A stretch of 64,000 bases of DNA from Paenibacillus sp. R14(2021) (GCF_019431355.1 NZ_CP080269.1:5715001-5779000), one strand, 5' to 3'; positions 18,875 to 26,628 are shown, counted from the first letter of the stretch. Numbers and translations: made by a program. Notes: generated by a model not told the origin, from the sequence alone.

Positions 18875-19147
18875 AAGCAAACGTGATGTAAACCAAGGAA
18901 GAAAAGGAAAAAGCTGAATTCCTGGGCCCGAAGGCAACGCGAGAGAGGGAATGGATTCGCGTCTTGTATTTGCATTAGCCCTAAGGGTAAACATGCGTCG
19001 TGAGTTAGCGAACAGATTCTCAGACGGTCGGATAAAATGTGGTAACCAACCCACGGATATCAGTGTGCCAACTGTCGAGTTGACTGTTGCCTTCGCGCCG
19101 AGGAATTCAGTGAAAATAAAGGGGGGCTAGACAAGCCTCGTCATATC
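18875..19147 (+). ncRNA. Likely guide (bridge/seek) RNA region of the IS1111-type element
   Basis: 273 bp of non-coding sequence between the transposase stop and the right end. In IS1111-group elements the guide RNA is encoded here. If so, part of it should complement the attC 10 target around GTTCGTGAATACAAG. I have not folded it; the call rests on position and family knowledge. Confidence 0.45.
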
Positions 19148-19168
19148 AATACAAGAACGTTATCTGCA
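19148..19168 (+). repeat. attC site 10, right part
   Basis: AATACAAGAAC then R' GTTATCT (19159-19165). It completes the site broken at 17650 and marks the start of the next cassette. Confidence 0.88.
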
Positions 19169-19329
19169 AGATCTGCCCCGAAAGAATTTATAAAAGTGAC
19201 ACATCAACAACGTCCTGTTGCTCGCAGCCAAATATGAAGCTATAAAACCGTAAGGGCTATAAGATAGTAAGGGCTATAAGGTCGTAAAGAACTTTTAAAA
19301 CATAATCCTATCAAATTGGAGGAAGAATT

Positions 19330-19800
19330 TTGGGATATATTCAGGATCTCAGAAAATTAGTAGGAACAAGGCCAATAATAATGGCAGGAGCTTGTGTATT
19401 ATTATTTGATAATCAAAATCGATTACTCTTACAAAGAAGAACTGATAATGGTTTGTGGGGTTCCCCTGGTGGTGCATTAGAGCCTGGTGAAAAAATGGAA
19501 GAAGTAGCTATGAGAGGACTATATGAAGAAACAGGCTTGATTGCAGAGCGACTACATTTATTTGATGTATTTTCCGGTAACGAATTATATTATAGGTACC
19601 CACATGGTGATGAAGTATTTAATTTAGTAACAGTCTATATTTGCAAAGAATATAAAGGAACATTAAGATCAGACGGAATTGAAACAAAGGAAGTGAAGTT
19701 TTTTGATCTCTGGAATATTCCGAAAGATCTTAGTCCACCTGAAATTCCAGTAATAAACAAATTATTGAAAGAAAAAATGGGATCATTAAATCAGAAGTAA
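19330..19800 (+). CDS. Nudix hydrolase (first of three in the array and its border)
   Basis: 156 residues. Nudix box GGALEPGEKMEEVAMRGLYEETGL at about residues 46-69. The usual RE-U-xEE is RGLYEE here: the first Glu is replaced by Gly, while the EE pair that usually binds metal is kept. Flanking strands MAGACVLLFDNQNRLLLQRR and a C-terminal FFDLWNIP fit the fold. Starts at TTG 19330 with GGAGG upstream. Members hydrolyse nucleoside diphosphates linked to other moieties. ~170 bp of non-coding sequence precede it in the cassette. Confidence 0.88.
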   Translation: MGYIQDLRKLVGTRPIIMAGACVLLFDNQNRLLLQRRTDNGLWGSPGGALEPGEKMEEVAMRGLYEETGLIAERLHLFDVFSGNELYYRYPHGDEVFNLVTVYICKEYKGTLRSDGIETKEVKFFDLWNIPKDLSPPEIPVINKLLKEKMGSLNQK

Positions 19801-19817
19801 CTCGAGGAAGGCCCCGA

Positions 19818-19988
19818 CAGCATATAACACCATATTCACGCATCGAGGCATTCGCCCTCGGTCCGGTCCGAGGATATTCGAGGAAGCGGAAGCAGCCGGA
19901 CAACCACTGCGGGCCTAAGTCTGACGACCCGTTCCCTAACGGTCATTTAAGGCTCTCGGGTTCGTGAATACACCAACGTTATGTGAAA
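19818..19988 (+). repeat. attC site 11
   Basis: R'' ATATAAC (19822-19828), L'' ATATTCACG, central arm GCGGGCCTAAGTCTGACG...TTAAGGCTCTCGGG, L' CGTGAATAC, R' GTTATGT (19978-19984). One mismatch between R'' and its own cassette start (GTTATCTGC). Confidence 0.9.
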
Positions 19989-20062
19989 GATCGGCAAGTC
20001 AATATAAAAGTACATTCGAATCATGCGTAGTATTTCATGACTCAATAATAAGGAGAAGATTG

Positions 20063-20521
20063 ATGGATTACATTAAGTGGATAAGAAGTAAGGTAGGTAG
20101 TGAAATGATAATCCTAAACTTTTCTGGAGCGATTATTACGAATGAAGAAGGACAAATATTGTTGCAACGGAGAAGGGATAAGAATGCATGGGGCTTTCCT
20201 GGGGGAGCTATGGAAATAGGGGAATCCGCTGAAGAGACAGCAATTCGTGAAGTACAAGAAGAAACAAGCTTAATCATATCTATTGAGAATTTAATTGGGG
20301 TATACACGAAGTACTTTGATAAATACCCAAATGGGGATCAAGCACAGACAATTGCATTCTTTTATAAGGGATGCATTTCCGATGGGGAATTAATTAGCTG
20401 TAATGAAGAAAGTCTAGAACTTAAATTCTTTAACCCTGAAGAAGTACCAGAATTATTTAATCAGCAACATGATGATGCATTTACCGATTTTATTAATAAG
20501 AGAACGGGAGTATATAGATAA
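20063..20521 (+). CDS. Nudix hydrolase
   Basis: 152 residues. Intact Nudix box GGAMEIGESAEETAIREVQEETSL, with the catalytic REVQEE. The upstream strands IILNFSGAIITNEEGQILLQRRR and downstream LKFFNPEEVPELF are typical. ATG 20063 follows AAGGAGAAG. It shares clear similarity in layout with the neighbouring Nudix cassette gene at 19330 but is diverged, so it is not a recent duplicate. Confidence 0.9.
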   Translation: MDYIKWIRSKVGSEMIILNFSGAIITNEEGQILLQRRRDKNAWGFPGGAMEIGESAEETAIREVQEETSLIISIENLIGVYTKYFDKYPNGDQAQTIAFFYKGCISDGELISCNEESLELKFFNPEEVPELFNQQHDDAFTDFINKRTGVYR

Positions 20522-20565
20522 TCGGAAAATCAGAATTTTAAGAGCTGATTCAAAGATGGCCGATC

Positions 20566-20723
20566 CATCACATAACACCTCATTTACGCGGCGGGCTGAC
20601 GGAGGGAATTCGAGGAAGAGGAATTAGGCAGACAACCCTGCACTGGCTAAGTCCGTCGGACCCGGCTCCCGTTGGTCGCCTTAAGCCAGTGAGGGTTCGT
20701 GAATGCAAGAACGTTATGTGAAA
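20566..20723 (+). repeat. attC site 12
   Basis: R'' ACATAAC (20570-20576), L'' TCATTTACG, central arm CTGCACTGGCTAAGTC...TTAAGCCAGTGAGG, L' CGTGAATGC, R' GTTATGT (20713-20719). Its left inner arm is shortened (the GGTCCGG segment is missing). The R'' complement GTTATGTGA matches its own cassette start. Confidence 0.9.
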
Positions 20724-20743
20724 TGCGAAGTGAAAGGATAAAA

Positions 20744-21194
20744 ATGATGAGAGATGAATTATTAAACAATTATTTTTATCGAGATGGAAGCCTTCGAGAT
20801 ATATATACTACGAACCCATTATTCTGATTGGGATTTGTTATTGGACTATGTCAGATCAAACCCTGATTTTGAAATATTTATTTTCAAAGATGGAGAAGAA
20901 GTACATGAGAAACTAAGTATTATAGAAATATTAAAACTTAAAGATGATTTTTCAATGGTCGTTCATATCGAATATAAAGGTATTTCTATTTCCGGCTATT
21001 TCTATGAGGCTGACAACATTGAGTTTGACATTTCACCTAAAGAAATTATAAGTCTTGAAGAAGTAGATAAAGTAATTCAGTTTATGAAGGAGATTGCTAT
21101 GTTTATTAACAAGGAAGTTATTTTAACACCAGAAATGGATATGAAAGAAGTATACATAAGAGTACTTTCTACAGGAGAAACAATATTTATGTAA
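20744..21194 (+). pseudogene. Hypothetical protein gene, frameshifted at an AT dinucleotide run
   Basis: ATG 20744 (or 20747), with AAAGGA upstream, opens a frame MRDELLNNYFYRDGSLRDIYTT that stops at ~20826. In the +1 frame the sequence continues as IYILRTHYSDWDLLLDYVRS to TAA 21194. The two join naturally (SLRDIYILRTHY) if two bases (AT) were restored in the (AT)4 run at 20799-20806. The alternative is that the real start is ATG 20784, which lacks a ribosome site. Family unknown. The mutation could be loss of function or slippage-based switching. Confidence 0.62.
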
Positions 21195-21209
21195 GTAGCT
21201 CAGGAGCAC

Positions 21210-21380
21210 TTCACATAACAGCGTATTCATGCTGCGGGCTTACGCCCTTGGTCCCGGACCGTTGTAAAAGTGCCGAGGGTAACTCAGCCGGACAACCACT
21301 GCGAGCCTAAGTCTAATGACCCGTTCCCTACGGGTCAATTAAGGCTTTCGGGTCCATGAATACAAGAAAGTTATCTGAAA
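21210..21380 (+). repeat. attC site 13
   Basis: R'' ACATAAC (21213-21219), L'' GTATTCATG paired with L' CATGAATAC: the C-to-T change in L'' is compensated by G-to-A in L'. Central arm GCGAGCCTAAGTC...TTAAGGCTTTCGG. R' GTTATCT (21370-21376). R'' matches its own cassette start GTTATGTGAA. Confidence 0.92.
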
Positions 21381-21418
21381 TTCAGCAAACTAAATTATGA
21401 GTCTAGGAGATACAAAAT

Positions 21419-21931
21419 ATGAAATCAATAATCGGTAAGGTGCGTTTTCTTTCCGTAAAGGAAGGAGGTCAAAGTAAATTACCTAAAGAAATGCTCAGTA
21501 CACCAATTATATTTAAAGATGATATTGACCAAGAATTTGGCCTATGGAGTATGAATATGTACTTGATTACTGATTTTGATGAGAATAGAGAGGCGATCGT
21601 ACGTTTCGAATTTTTATTCAATAACTCCTCGGAAGCGCCTCATCAGTTACTTTATGTAGGAAGTAAATTTAATTTAATAACTAACAGAGTAATGGCAAAT
21701 TGTATAGTAACTAATATTGTTGATGAAGAAGAAGGGGAATGGTTTTGTCCCGCTGTTGAGAGAGTAATTAGTGAGGGACTATGTTGGGAATATTGTTTTG
21801 CCAATAATGGCGGTCCGACTGATACTGCTCAAGAACTAGACTTATGGATTCGAAATACAAAGAAATATAAAAGTATAGAAGAATTCCAAATGGTTTGTGA
21901 TAAATGTAAACATTGTCAGTGGTCAAGATAG
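21419..21931 (+). CDS. Hypothetical protein, possibly an EF-Tu beta-barrel-like domain
   Basis: 170 residues, mostly beta. The opening IIGKVRFLSVKEGGQ and mid-part AIVRFEFLFNN resemble stand-alone EF-Tu C-terminal-like domain proteins (KVRFLxxxEGGR), but this is weak. The C-terminus has MVCDKCKHCQWSR, a Cys cluster that may bind metal. RBS AGGAGA before ATG 21419. Single gene in its cassette. Confidence 0.7.
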   Translation: MKSIIGKVRFLSVKEGGQSKLPKEMLSTPIIFKDDIDQEFGLWSMNMYLITDFDENREAIVRFEFLFNNSSEAPHQLLYVGSKFNLITNRVMANCIVTNIVDEEEGEWFCPAVERVISEGLCWEYCFANNGGPTDTAQELDLWIRNTKKYKSIEEFQMVCDKCKHCQWSR

Positions 21932-21968
21932 AATAAAGAATTTGTGAGTATATCATGGAAGTGCTGAA

Positions 21969-22104
21969 CTTCAGATAATACCGTATTCGCGCTTCGGGCT
22001 GACGCCCTCGGTCCAGCAGAGGCATTTCGGGGAAGTGGAAGCAGCCGGACACATCGATCCCCCTAAGATAAGAGCTATTTAAAAGGGATCAACGTCGGTA
22101 ATAC
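21969..22104 (+). repeat. attC site 14, right terminus eroded
   Basis: R'' AGATAAT (21973-21979), L'' GTATTCGCG, central CCCCCTAAGATAAGAGCTAT, and then CAACGTCGGTAATACAG, identical to the end of attC 1. The R' box is missing: CAGTAAATAAGAGC follows directly. L'' and L' no longer pair well, so the site looks like a hybrid. R'' matches its own cassette start GTTATCTGAA except the last base. Confidence 0.8.
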
Positions 22105-22130
22105 AGTAAATAAGAGCGTGGAGGTTCTAA

Positions 22131-22637
22131 ATGATTGAAATTCAGTTTCAATATGTTGGATTTTGGAAACGGTTGATAATTACATTTATTGAGATGCTAG
22201 TTATGTCAATACCGTTAACGATAATATACAGACTATCTGTATATTTAGCTGAAGCCCTTGGCTATGGTCCAATTTCCTTAATTCACTGGCTTGTTTTTTT
22301 TATCTTTGATATAACGCTCTTGGTTAAATTTGGTGGAACACTTGGGAAACTAATATTTAAGATAAGGGTAGTCAATAGAAATGGGAAATATTTGAATGTT
22401 AAGCAAGCTTTAACTAGATATATTTTTATACTAGCTTATGGAGTCATACTCTCGGTTGAAGAATATTTTTCATACCTGAATGTTGAGGCGCCAGATGTAA
22501 TAACTCAAATTTCATTATTTTATGGTTTAGTTTTTATCATTGATTCATTTACTATTATTTTTAACAATAAAAAAAGAGCTATTCATGATTTTATGGCTGG
22601 ATCATATGTAGTGACGAAGAAGAGCTTAGATATTTAG
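22131..22637 (+). CDS. RDD family membrane protein
   Basis: 168 residues with about four TM segments. RDD hallmarks: FWKRLIITFIEM near the N-terminus, GGTLGKLIFKIRVVNRNGK in the middle, and KKRAIHDFMAGSYVV at the C-terminus. RDD proteins are small integral membrane proteins, some linked to ion transport. ATG 22131 follows GTGGAGG. The leading part of the cassette has been shortened by loss of the preceding R' box. Confidence 0.88.
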   Translation: MIEIQFQYVGFWKRLIITFIEMLVMSIPLTIIYRLSVYLAEALGYGPISLIHWLVFFIFDITLLVKFGGTLGKLIFKIRVVNRNGKYLNVKQALTRYIFILAYGVILSVEEYFSYLNVEAPDVITQISLFYGLVFIIDSFTIIFNNKKRAIHDFMAGSYVVTKKSLDI

Positions 22638-22668
22638 ATTCATCTTCTTGGAAATGAAGGGCATATAA

Positions 22669-22890
22669 CTTCGCCTAACACCATATTCACGCTTCGGGGC
22701 ACTCGCCGCTCGGACCGTCCGGTGTCCGATGTGAATTCGAGGAAGCCATTGGCAGAAGCGAGGAAGCGGGAGCAGCCGGACACATCTGCAAGACTAATCT
22801 CGTTGTGCGAACCGGTGTTATGGAAGGCTAGCCGGTCCGATCCTCCCTTAAGTCTTTCGACGTCATGAACACAAAAACGGTATCTGAAAG
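22669..22890 (+). repeat. attC site 15
   Basis: R'' GCCTAAC (22673-22679), L'' ATATTCACG, long CTGCAAGACTAATCTCG...AAGTCTTTCGACG arm as in site 9, L' CATGAACAC, degenerate R' GGTATCT (T to G at the second base, ~22879). At ~220 bp it is the longest site. Confidence 0.85.
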
Positions 22891-22929
22891 AGTCAAATTT
22901 CGAATTATTAACCATAAAGGGCGATAATA

Positions 22930-23378
22930 ATGATATTTCGTGGAACTCAAGCTATTATTATTTGGTCGATTATTCATATTGTTGTCATAATAATTAGTTT
23001 TACTTTTATAAATATGTTTTCGGGAATAGTTTTTAGTATTTTACTTTTTTGTTTTTTAGTATATGGATATTCATCTAAAATTCTGATTATTGAATCAAAG
23101 ATAAGGACAGATTCTCTCTTTAAGAGAAGAGAAATTGATATAAGTGAGATAAAATTTATTGAGCAATTACAGAAAAAAAGGCTGGATACATTTATATAAG
23201 GCTAGGAAAAACTAATACAGAGGACTATTACATTCTTCATTTGAAGAATAAAGAAAAAGTTAAAGTAAATGCCTATTTAAAGCATAAAGGGATAAGCTTA
23301 GGGCGACATTTAAAGTATGTTCATAAAATTCAGTTTAAGGAATCAGATAAGATTAAATACGTTTACGGAAATCCTTGA
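22930..23378 (+). pseudogene. Membrane protein gene frameshifted in a poly-A run
   Basis: The frame from ATG 22930 encodes two TM segments (IIIWSIIHIVVIIISFTFI, IVFSILLFCFLVYGY) and then a soluble part, SSKILIIESKIRTDSLFKRREIDISEIKFIEQLQKK, before TAA 23199. One extra A in the A7 run at 23173-23179 would continue it as KKAGYIYIRLGKTNTEDYYILHLKNKEK to TGA 23378. The architecture, two TM plus a PH-like beta domain, suggests a bacterial PH-domain protein. The cassette also lost the left half of its attC. Confidence 0.7.
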
Positions 23379-23490
23379 GGCAGGAGTCCGTTGTGGGTCA
23401 AGCCGGGCACATCCCTCCAACTAATCGTATCGCGGCCGCCCCTTCGGGGCTTAAGTGGTAGGACATCGTGAAAACAAGAACGTTAGCTGA
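23379..23490 (+). repeat. attC site 16, right half only
   Basis: Begins near GGCAGGAGTCCG directly at the end of the broken gene. It has AGCCGGGCAC, a central arm CTCCAACTAATCG...CTTAAGTGGTAGGAC, L' CGTGAAAAC and R' GTTAGCT (23482-23488). R'' and L'' are deleted. Confidence 0.82.
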
Positions 23491-23527
23491 AATTACTGCA
23501 AATGAAGAGATAATTGAGGTGAAGGGA

Positions 23528-24189
23528 ATGGAGATTAAAATAATCTCTGACTTGGAATATGCAGTGTCAGGAGTATCTATTAAAGATGCAGCAACACAAA
23601 GATACTGTGTATTTGATTTCGAATCTACAGGGATAAATCATGAGACAGAATATATTACACAAATAGGCGCTGTAATTATTGAAAATGGTTGTATTCAGGA
23701 AGCCAAGACCTTTAATTCTTTTATTAAACCACCCAAACAGATTCCAGAAGCAGTTGAGAGATTCACAGGCATTTATAATAGCTATTTAATGAATGCCCCA
23801 GTTCTAAAGGGCGTTTATAACGATTTTTTAGTATTCATTAAAGATACTGTTTTAATTACGCACGCGGGATATGAATTTGATTTACCTATTTTACTTAATG
23901 AATGCAAGAGAAACAACCTCCCAATGATTACGAATTCTTGCTTAGATACAAAAGCTCTATTTTCGTATTTGTACCCGGAAGTTAAAGATATTATTTGGAC
24001 AGATTATTTAATTAAGTACTATAACATTCAAGATAATGATTTAAAAAGACATGATGCATTAGCGACAGTATATTAATTGGACGGATTTTTTTAAGCATAT
24101 TAGACGAATTCAAGACTAGAAACATAAATGACATAGAATTTATAGACCAAGTGATAGTAAAGCGATTTCAGATAAAACCCTTAGTGTGA
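23528..24189 (+). pseudogene. DEDDh 3'-5' exonuclease (DnaQ-like), frameshifted near its C-terminus
   Basis: From ATG 23528 (RBS GAAGGGA): YCVFDFESTGINHETEYITQIGAV with the first Asp/Glu pair, HAGYEFDLPILLNECKR, and KRHDALAT. The frame stops at 24076 (TATTAA). Removing two bases (TA near 24070) continues as ALATVLIGRIFLSILDEFK to TGA 24189, the expected length. The last catalytic Asp of HxxxxD appears as Thr (HDALAT), so even a repaired protein may be inactive. A longer frame opens at GTG 23468 inside the attC. Confidence 0.78.
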
Positions 24190-24210
24190 ATTGTTCTAAG
24201 AAAGGCAGTA

Positions 24211-24257
24211 ACATCAGCTAACACCGCATTCACGCATTGGGCCTGATGCCCTCGGTC
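24211..24257 (+). repeat. attC site 17, left half only (end of the intact array)
   Basis: R'' AGCTAAC (24216-24222) complements its own cassette start GTTAGCTGA. Then L'' GCATTCACG and GGGCC..GCCCTCGGTCC, after which the homology stops abruptly. Confidence 0.88.
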
Positions 24258-24293
24258 CTTAAAACCCTATTCATTTTATTGGAGGTTGAGTCA

Positions 24294-24719
24294 ATGAATC
24301 CACCAAAGCATATTGTTTCTGCAGCTGCGATCGTTGTTAACGATAAGCAAGAGATCTTACTCATTAAGGGTCCACGTAGGGGCTGGGAAATGCCTGGAGG
24401 ACAAGTAGAACTTGGGGAATCCCTTTCACAGGCAGCAATAAGAGAAACAAAAGAAGAATCAGGGATAGACATAGAAATTATCACATTTTGCGGGATTTTT
24501 CAGAATACCGGGAATTCAATTTGTAATACCTTATTTTTAGCGAAGCCGGTTGGCGGAGAACTAATAACAACAGAAGAGAGCTTGGAATCTGGTTTTTTTC
24601 CAATAGAGGAAGCACTAAACAAAGTTGAATGGAAAAATTTCAGACAACGAATAGAATACTGTTTAAAACCGGAAACACAGCCTTTTTGTATTGAGTTTAA
24701 TGATGAAATGAATATTTGA
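24294..24719 (+). CDS. Nudix hydrolase
   Basis: 141 residues. Nudix box GGQVELGESLSQAAIRETKEESGI; the U position is Thr (RETKEE). Strands SAAAIVVNDKQEILLIKGPRRGWEMP precede it. ATG 24294 is preceded by TTGGAGGTTG. It begins only 36 bp after the truncated attC, so it may have been captured by deletion of that site's right half. Codon use is AT-rich, like the cassettes. Confidence 0.9.
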   Translation: MNPPKHIVSAAAIVVNDKQEILLIKGPRRGWEMPGGQVELGESLSQAAIRETKEESGIDIEIITFCGIFQNTGNSICNTLFLAKPVGGELITTEESLESGFFPIEEALNKVEWKNFRQRIEYCLKPETQPFCIEFNDEMNI

Positions 24720-24750
24720 GCGGCCTTCGGTTACGTGAAAATAATTAAGT

Positions 24751-25530
24751 ATGGGGGGAACTGATCTGAGAGCAACTCCGGAAGTACTGGGCGTCTGGAA
24801 AAGGTTTGATATGCTTCCAATGGAAACATTAACAAAAGCGTGGTTCTTAAAAACAGAATCTGATACAAAACAGAGAAGTGTAGAATTAATGAAATTACAT
24901 CGTGAACAATATGGCACATCAGGCAATTGTTTTGATCTGGCCATTTGGTTACTGCATGAATTCAAACATGAGAACATATCAGCCTATGCGGTCGGTCATG
25001 ATTTATTTACTCCCAATGCGCATGTTGCAGTTGTTGCCGTGAGTGAAAGAGGCCATAAATACTTGTGTGATTTAGGTGATCAATGGATTGAGCCTGTTTT
25101 AATTGATCAAGAAAGCAGCGATTTTACAGAAGAGAGATTGGATGATTTTTTCCCTGGTGCTCAAGTGGACATATCAGTTAATGGAGAAGATCTACGTATT
25201 AACTACTATAGAACGAATGGAAAACAAAGTAGTCAAGTATATCATTTAAGACCAATACAGCCTGAGACATTAATAGAAGCAGGAGAATATTCGCAAAAAC
25301 TGTTAAGAAAACCGCTGGTAGAGAGCAGAATCTTTTCGAATAACGAAATCACACATTGGGAATTTAACGATTATCAAAGCTTTATGAGTAGTAAACAAGG
25401 AAGGACTGAAGAAAGTAAATTAACGATGATAGACGATTGGATTGAAAGAATTAATAATAAAGCAGGTATAAATAAGGAAATCATAAGAGAAGCGCTGGAT
25501 AAATATCATCTGAGATCTTCGAATGCATAG
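24751..25530 (+). CDS. Arylamine N-acetyltransferase-like / papain-fold protein
   Basis: 259 residues. A Cys-His-Asp triad can be read as GNCFDLAIWLLHEF (Cys ~66), NAHVAVVAVSE (His ~91) and YLCDLGDQWIEP (Asp ~109), with the order and spacing of the arylamine N-acetyltransferase or transglutaminase-like fold. The C-terminal 100 residues are not recognised. No clear ribosome site before ATG 24751; translation may be coupled to the Nudix gene 31 bp upstream. Substrate unknown. Confidence 0.7.
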   Translation: MGGTDLRATPEVLGVWKRFDMLPMETLTKAWFLKTESDTKQRSVELMKLHREQYGTSGNCFDLAIWLLHEFKHENISAYAVGHDLFTPNAHVAVVAVSERGHKYLCDLGDQWIEPVLIDQESSDFTEERLDDFFPGAQVDISVNGEDLRINYYRTNGKQSSQVYHLRPIQPETLIEAGEYSQKLLRKPLVESRIFSNNEITHWEFNDYQSFMSSKQGRTEESKLTMIDDWIERINNKAGINKEIIREALDKYHLRSSNA

Positions 25531-25557
25531 TTATAACCCCAAAGGAAACAACCCCCA

Positions 25558-26109
25558 ATGACCTATCACTTATATCATTATTTTGATTCAGATAGTGGTC
25601 CATTTAAAAACTTATCGAGTCTTACATCAGAAAAAGCAAATGAGATATCTGCTCAATTAAGACAAGAAGGTAAGTCGTTTGCAAGTCAAAGATCAGATGA
25701 TTACATGTTGATAAGACGAGAGTTAGAGAGAACTGCTCGAGAGAAATTTATAGACAAGAGAGGTAGGCCTAGAAATATCTATCCCCATTACATGACTGTG
25801 GGACCGTGTGAATGGCTTAAATCATGGTATACAAAACCAAATTGGATATCCATTAATTGGGATGAGTTTCAAGAACAGTCAATAAGTTTTACCTATGGTG
25901 ATCTATTTCCGACGATGAGATATCAGGACAAAAAACCTTACCGAGGACAAATATATACGAAAAATGAAATAAAAAGCTTAATAAAGGAATATGGATTCCC
26001 ACAAGAATGGAATAAACAAGGCGATAAGGGACCTGAGCGATATATTGAAGTGCAAGTATGGGATGATCAAGTGATTAAGCGATTTTTCAAAACGCACAAA
26101 AAGGACTGA
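25558..26109 (+). CDS. Conserved hypothetical protein, Nudix-associated
   Basis: 183 residues, soluble. I recognise the general pattern (YHLYHYFDSDSGPFKNLSSL, SQRSDDYMLIRRELE, PHYMTVGPCEWLKSWY, SISFTYGDLFPTMRY) from uncharacterised Bacillus-group proteins, but know no function. AAAGGA lies upstream of ATG 25558. It sits 27 bp after the NAT-like gene and 4 bp before a Nudix gene, suggesting co-translation. Confidence 0.75.
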   Translation: MTYHLYHYFDSDSGPFKNLSSLTSEKANEISAQLRQEGKSFASQRSDDYMLIRRELERTAREKFIDKRGRPRNIYPHYMTVGPCEWLKSWYTKPNWISINWDEFQEQSISFTYGDLFPTMRYQDKKPYRGQIYTKNEIKSLIKEYGFPQEWNKQGDKGPERYIEVQVWDDQVIKRFFKTHKKD

Positions 26110-26113
26110 AACC

Positions 26114-26578
26114 ATGTCTAGAAATATTATTGTTACAGGCGGGGCCATTATTAAAGATCATTACGGAAGAATATTATTACAGAAACGATCTGATTATGGT
26201 GATTGGGGATTACCAGGCGGCGGTATGGAAGCCGGTGAAACAATTGAAGAAACCATGATTAGAGAAGTTAAAGAAGAAACCGGACTTGATATCAAACACT
26301 ACGATTTATTTTCCATATATACAGGAGAAAGAATGAAGTATACCTATCCTGATGGAAATGAAGTTGTTTTTGTTATGTTTTTATTTAGTGTGGAAGCCAA
26401 TTTGGATGGGAAGCTAGCCGAGGATGGGGAAAACCTTGTTTATAGAGATACTGATAATGAGTCTTTGCAACTAGCATTTAGAAGCATTGAAGAAATTAAT
26501 ATTGACTCGATTAATATCGTACAGAGACCAGTATTTATTGATTTGAAGGGACGGAATACTGGAATTCTAAGAACCTAA
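26114..26578 (+). CDS. Nudix hydrolase
   Basis: 154 residues. Canonical Nudix box GGGMEAGETIEETMIREVKEETGL preceded by GGAIIKDHYGRILLQKR. ATG 26114 lies four bases after the previous stop, so it is probably translationally coupled. It is followed within ~30 bp by a half attC, implying that it once formed the 3' end of a cassette. Confidence 0.92.
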   Translation: MSRNIIVTGGAIIKDHYGRILLQKRSDYGDWGLPGGGMEAGETIEETMIREVKEETGLDIKHYDLFSIYTGERMKYTYPDGNEVVFVMFLFSVEANLDGKLAEDGENLVYRDTDNESLQLAFRSIEEINIDSINIVQRPVFIDLKGRNTGILRT

Positions 26579-26608
26579 AGGTGTGATAGATATCGAAGAG
26601 GGCTCTGG

Positions 26609-26628
26609 CATCACATAACATCGTATTG
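26609..26628 (+). repeat. attC left-end remnant
   Basis: CATCACATAACATCGTATT: R'' ACATAAC (26613-26619) and the beginning of L''. Homology stops at 26628, where an unrelated coding tail begins. Confidence 0.75.

Larger units (their letters stand above)
17651..19147 (+). mobile_element. IS110-family element, IS1111 subgroup, inserted in attC 10
   Basis: About 1.5 kb. Subterminal inverted repeats ATGACGAGGC (17658-17667) and GCCTCGTCAT (19135-19144) lie 7 bp and 3 bp inside the ends if the original attC is rejoined as GTTCGTG + AATACAAG. The IS1111 subgroup is known for such subterminal repeats and for lacking a target duplication. No duplication is seen here. The long non-coding segment is downstream of the transposase, as in IS1111 elements. 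The group called IS1111-attC is known to target integron attC sites. Confidence 0.85.
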
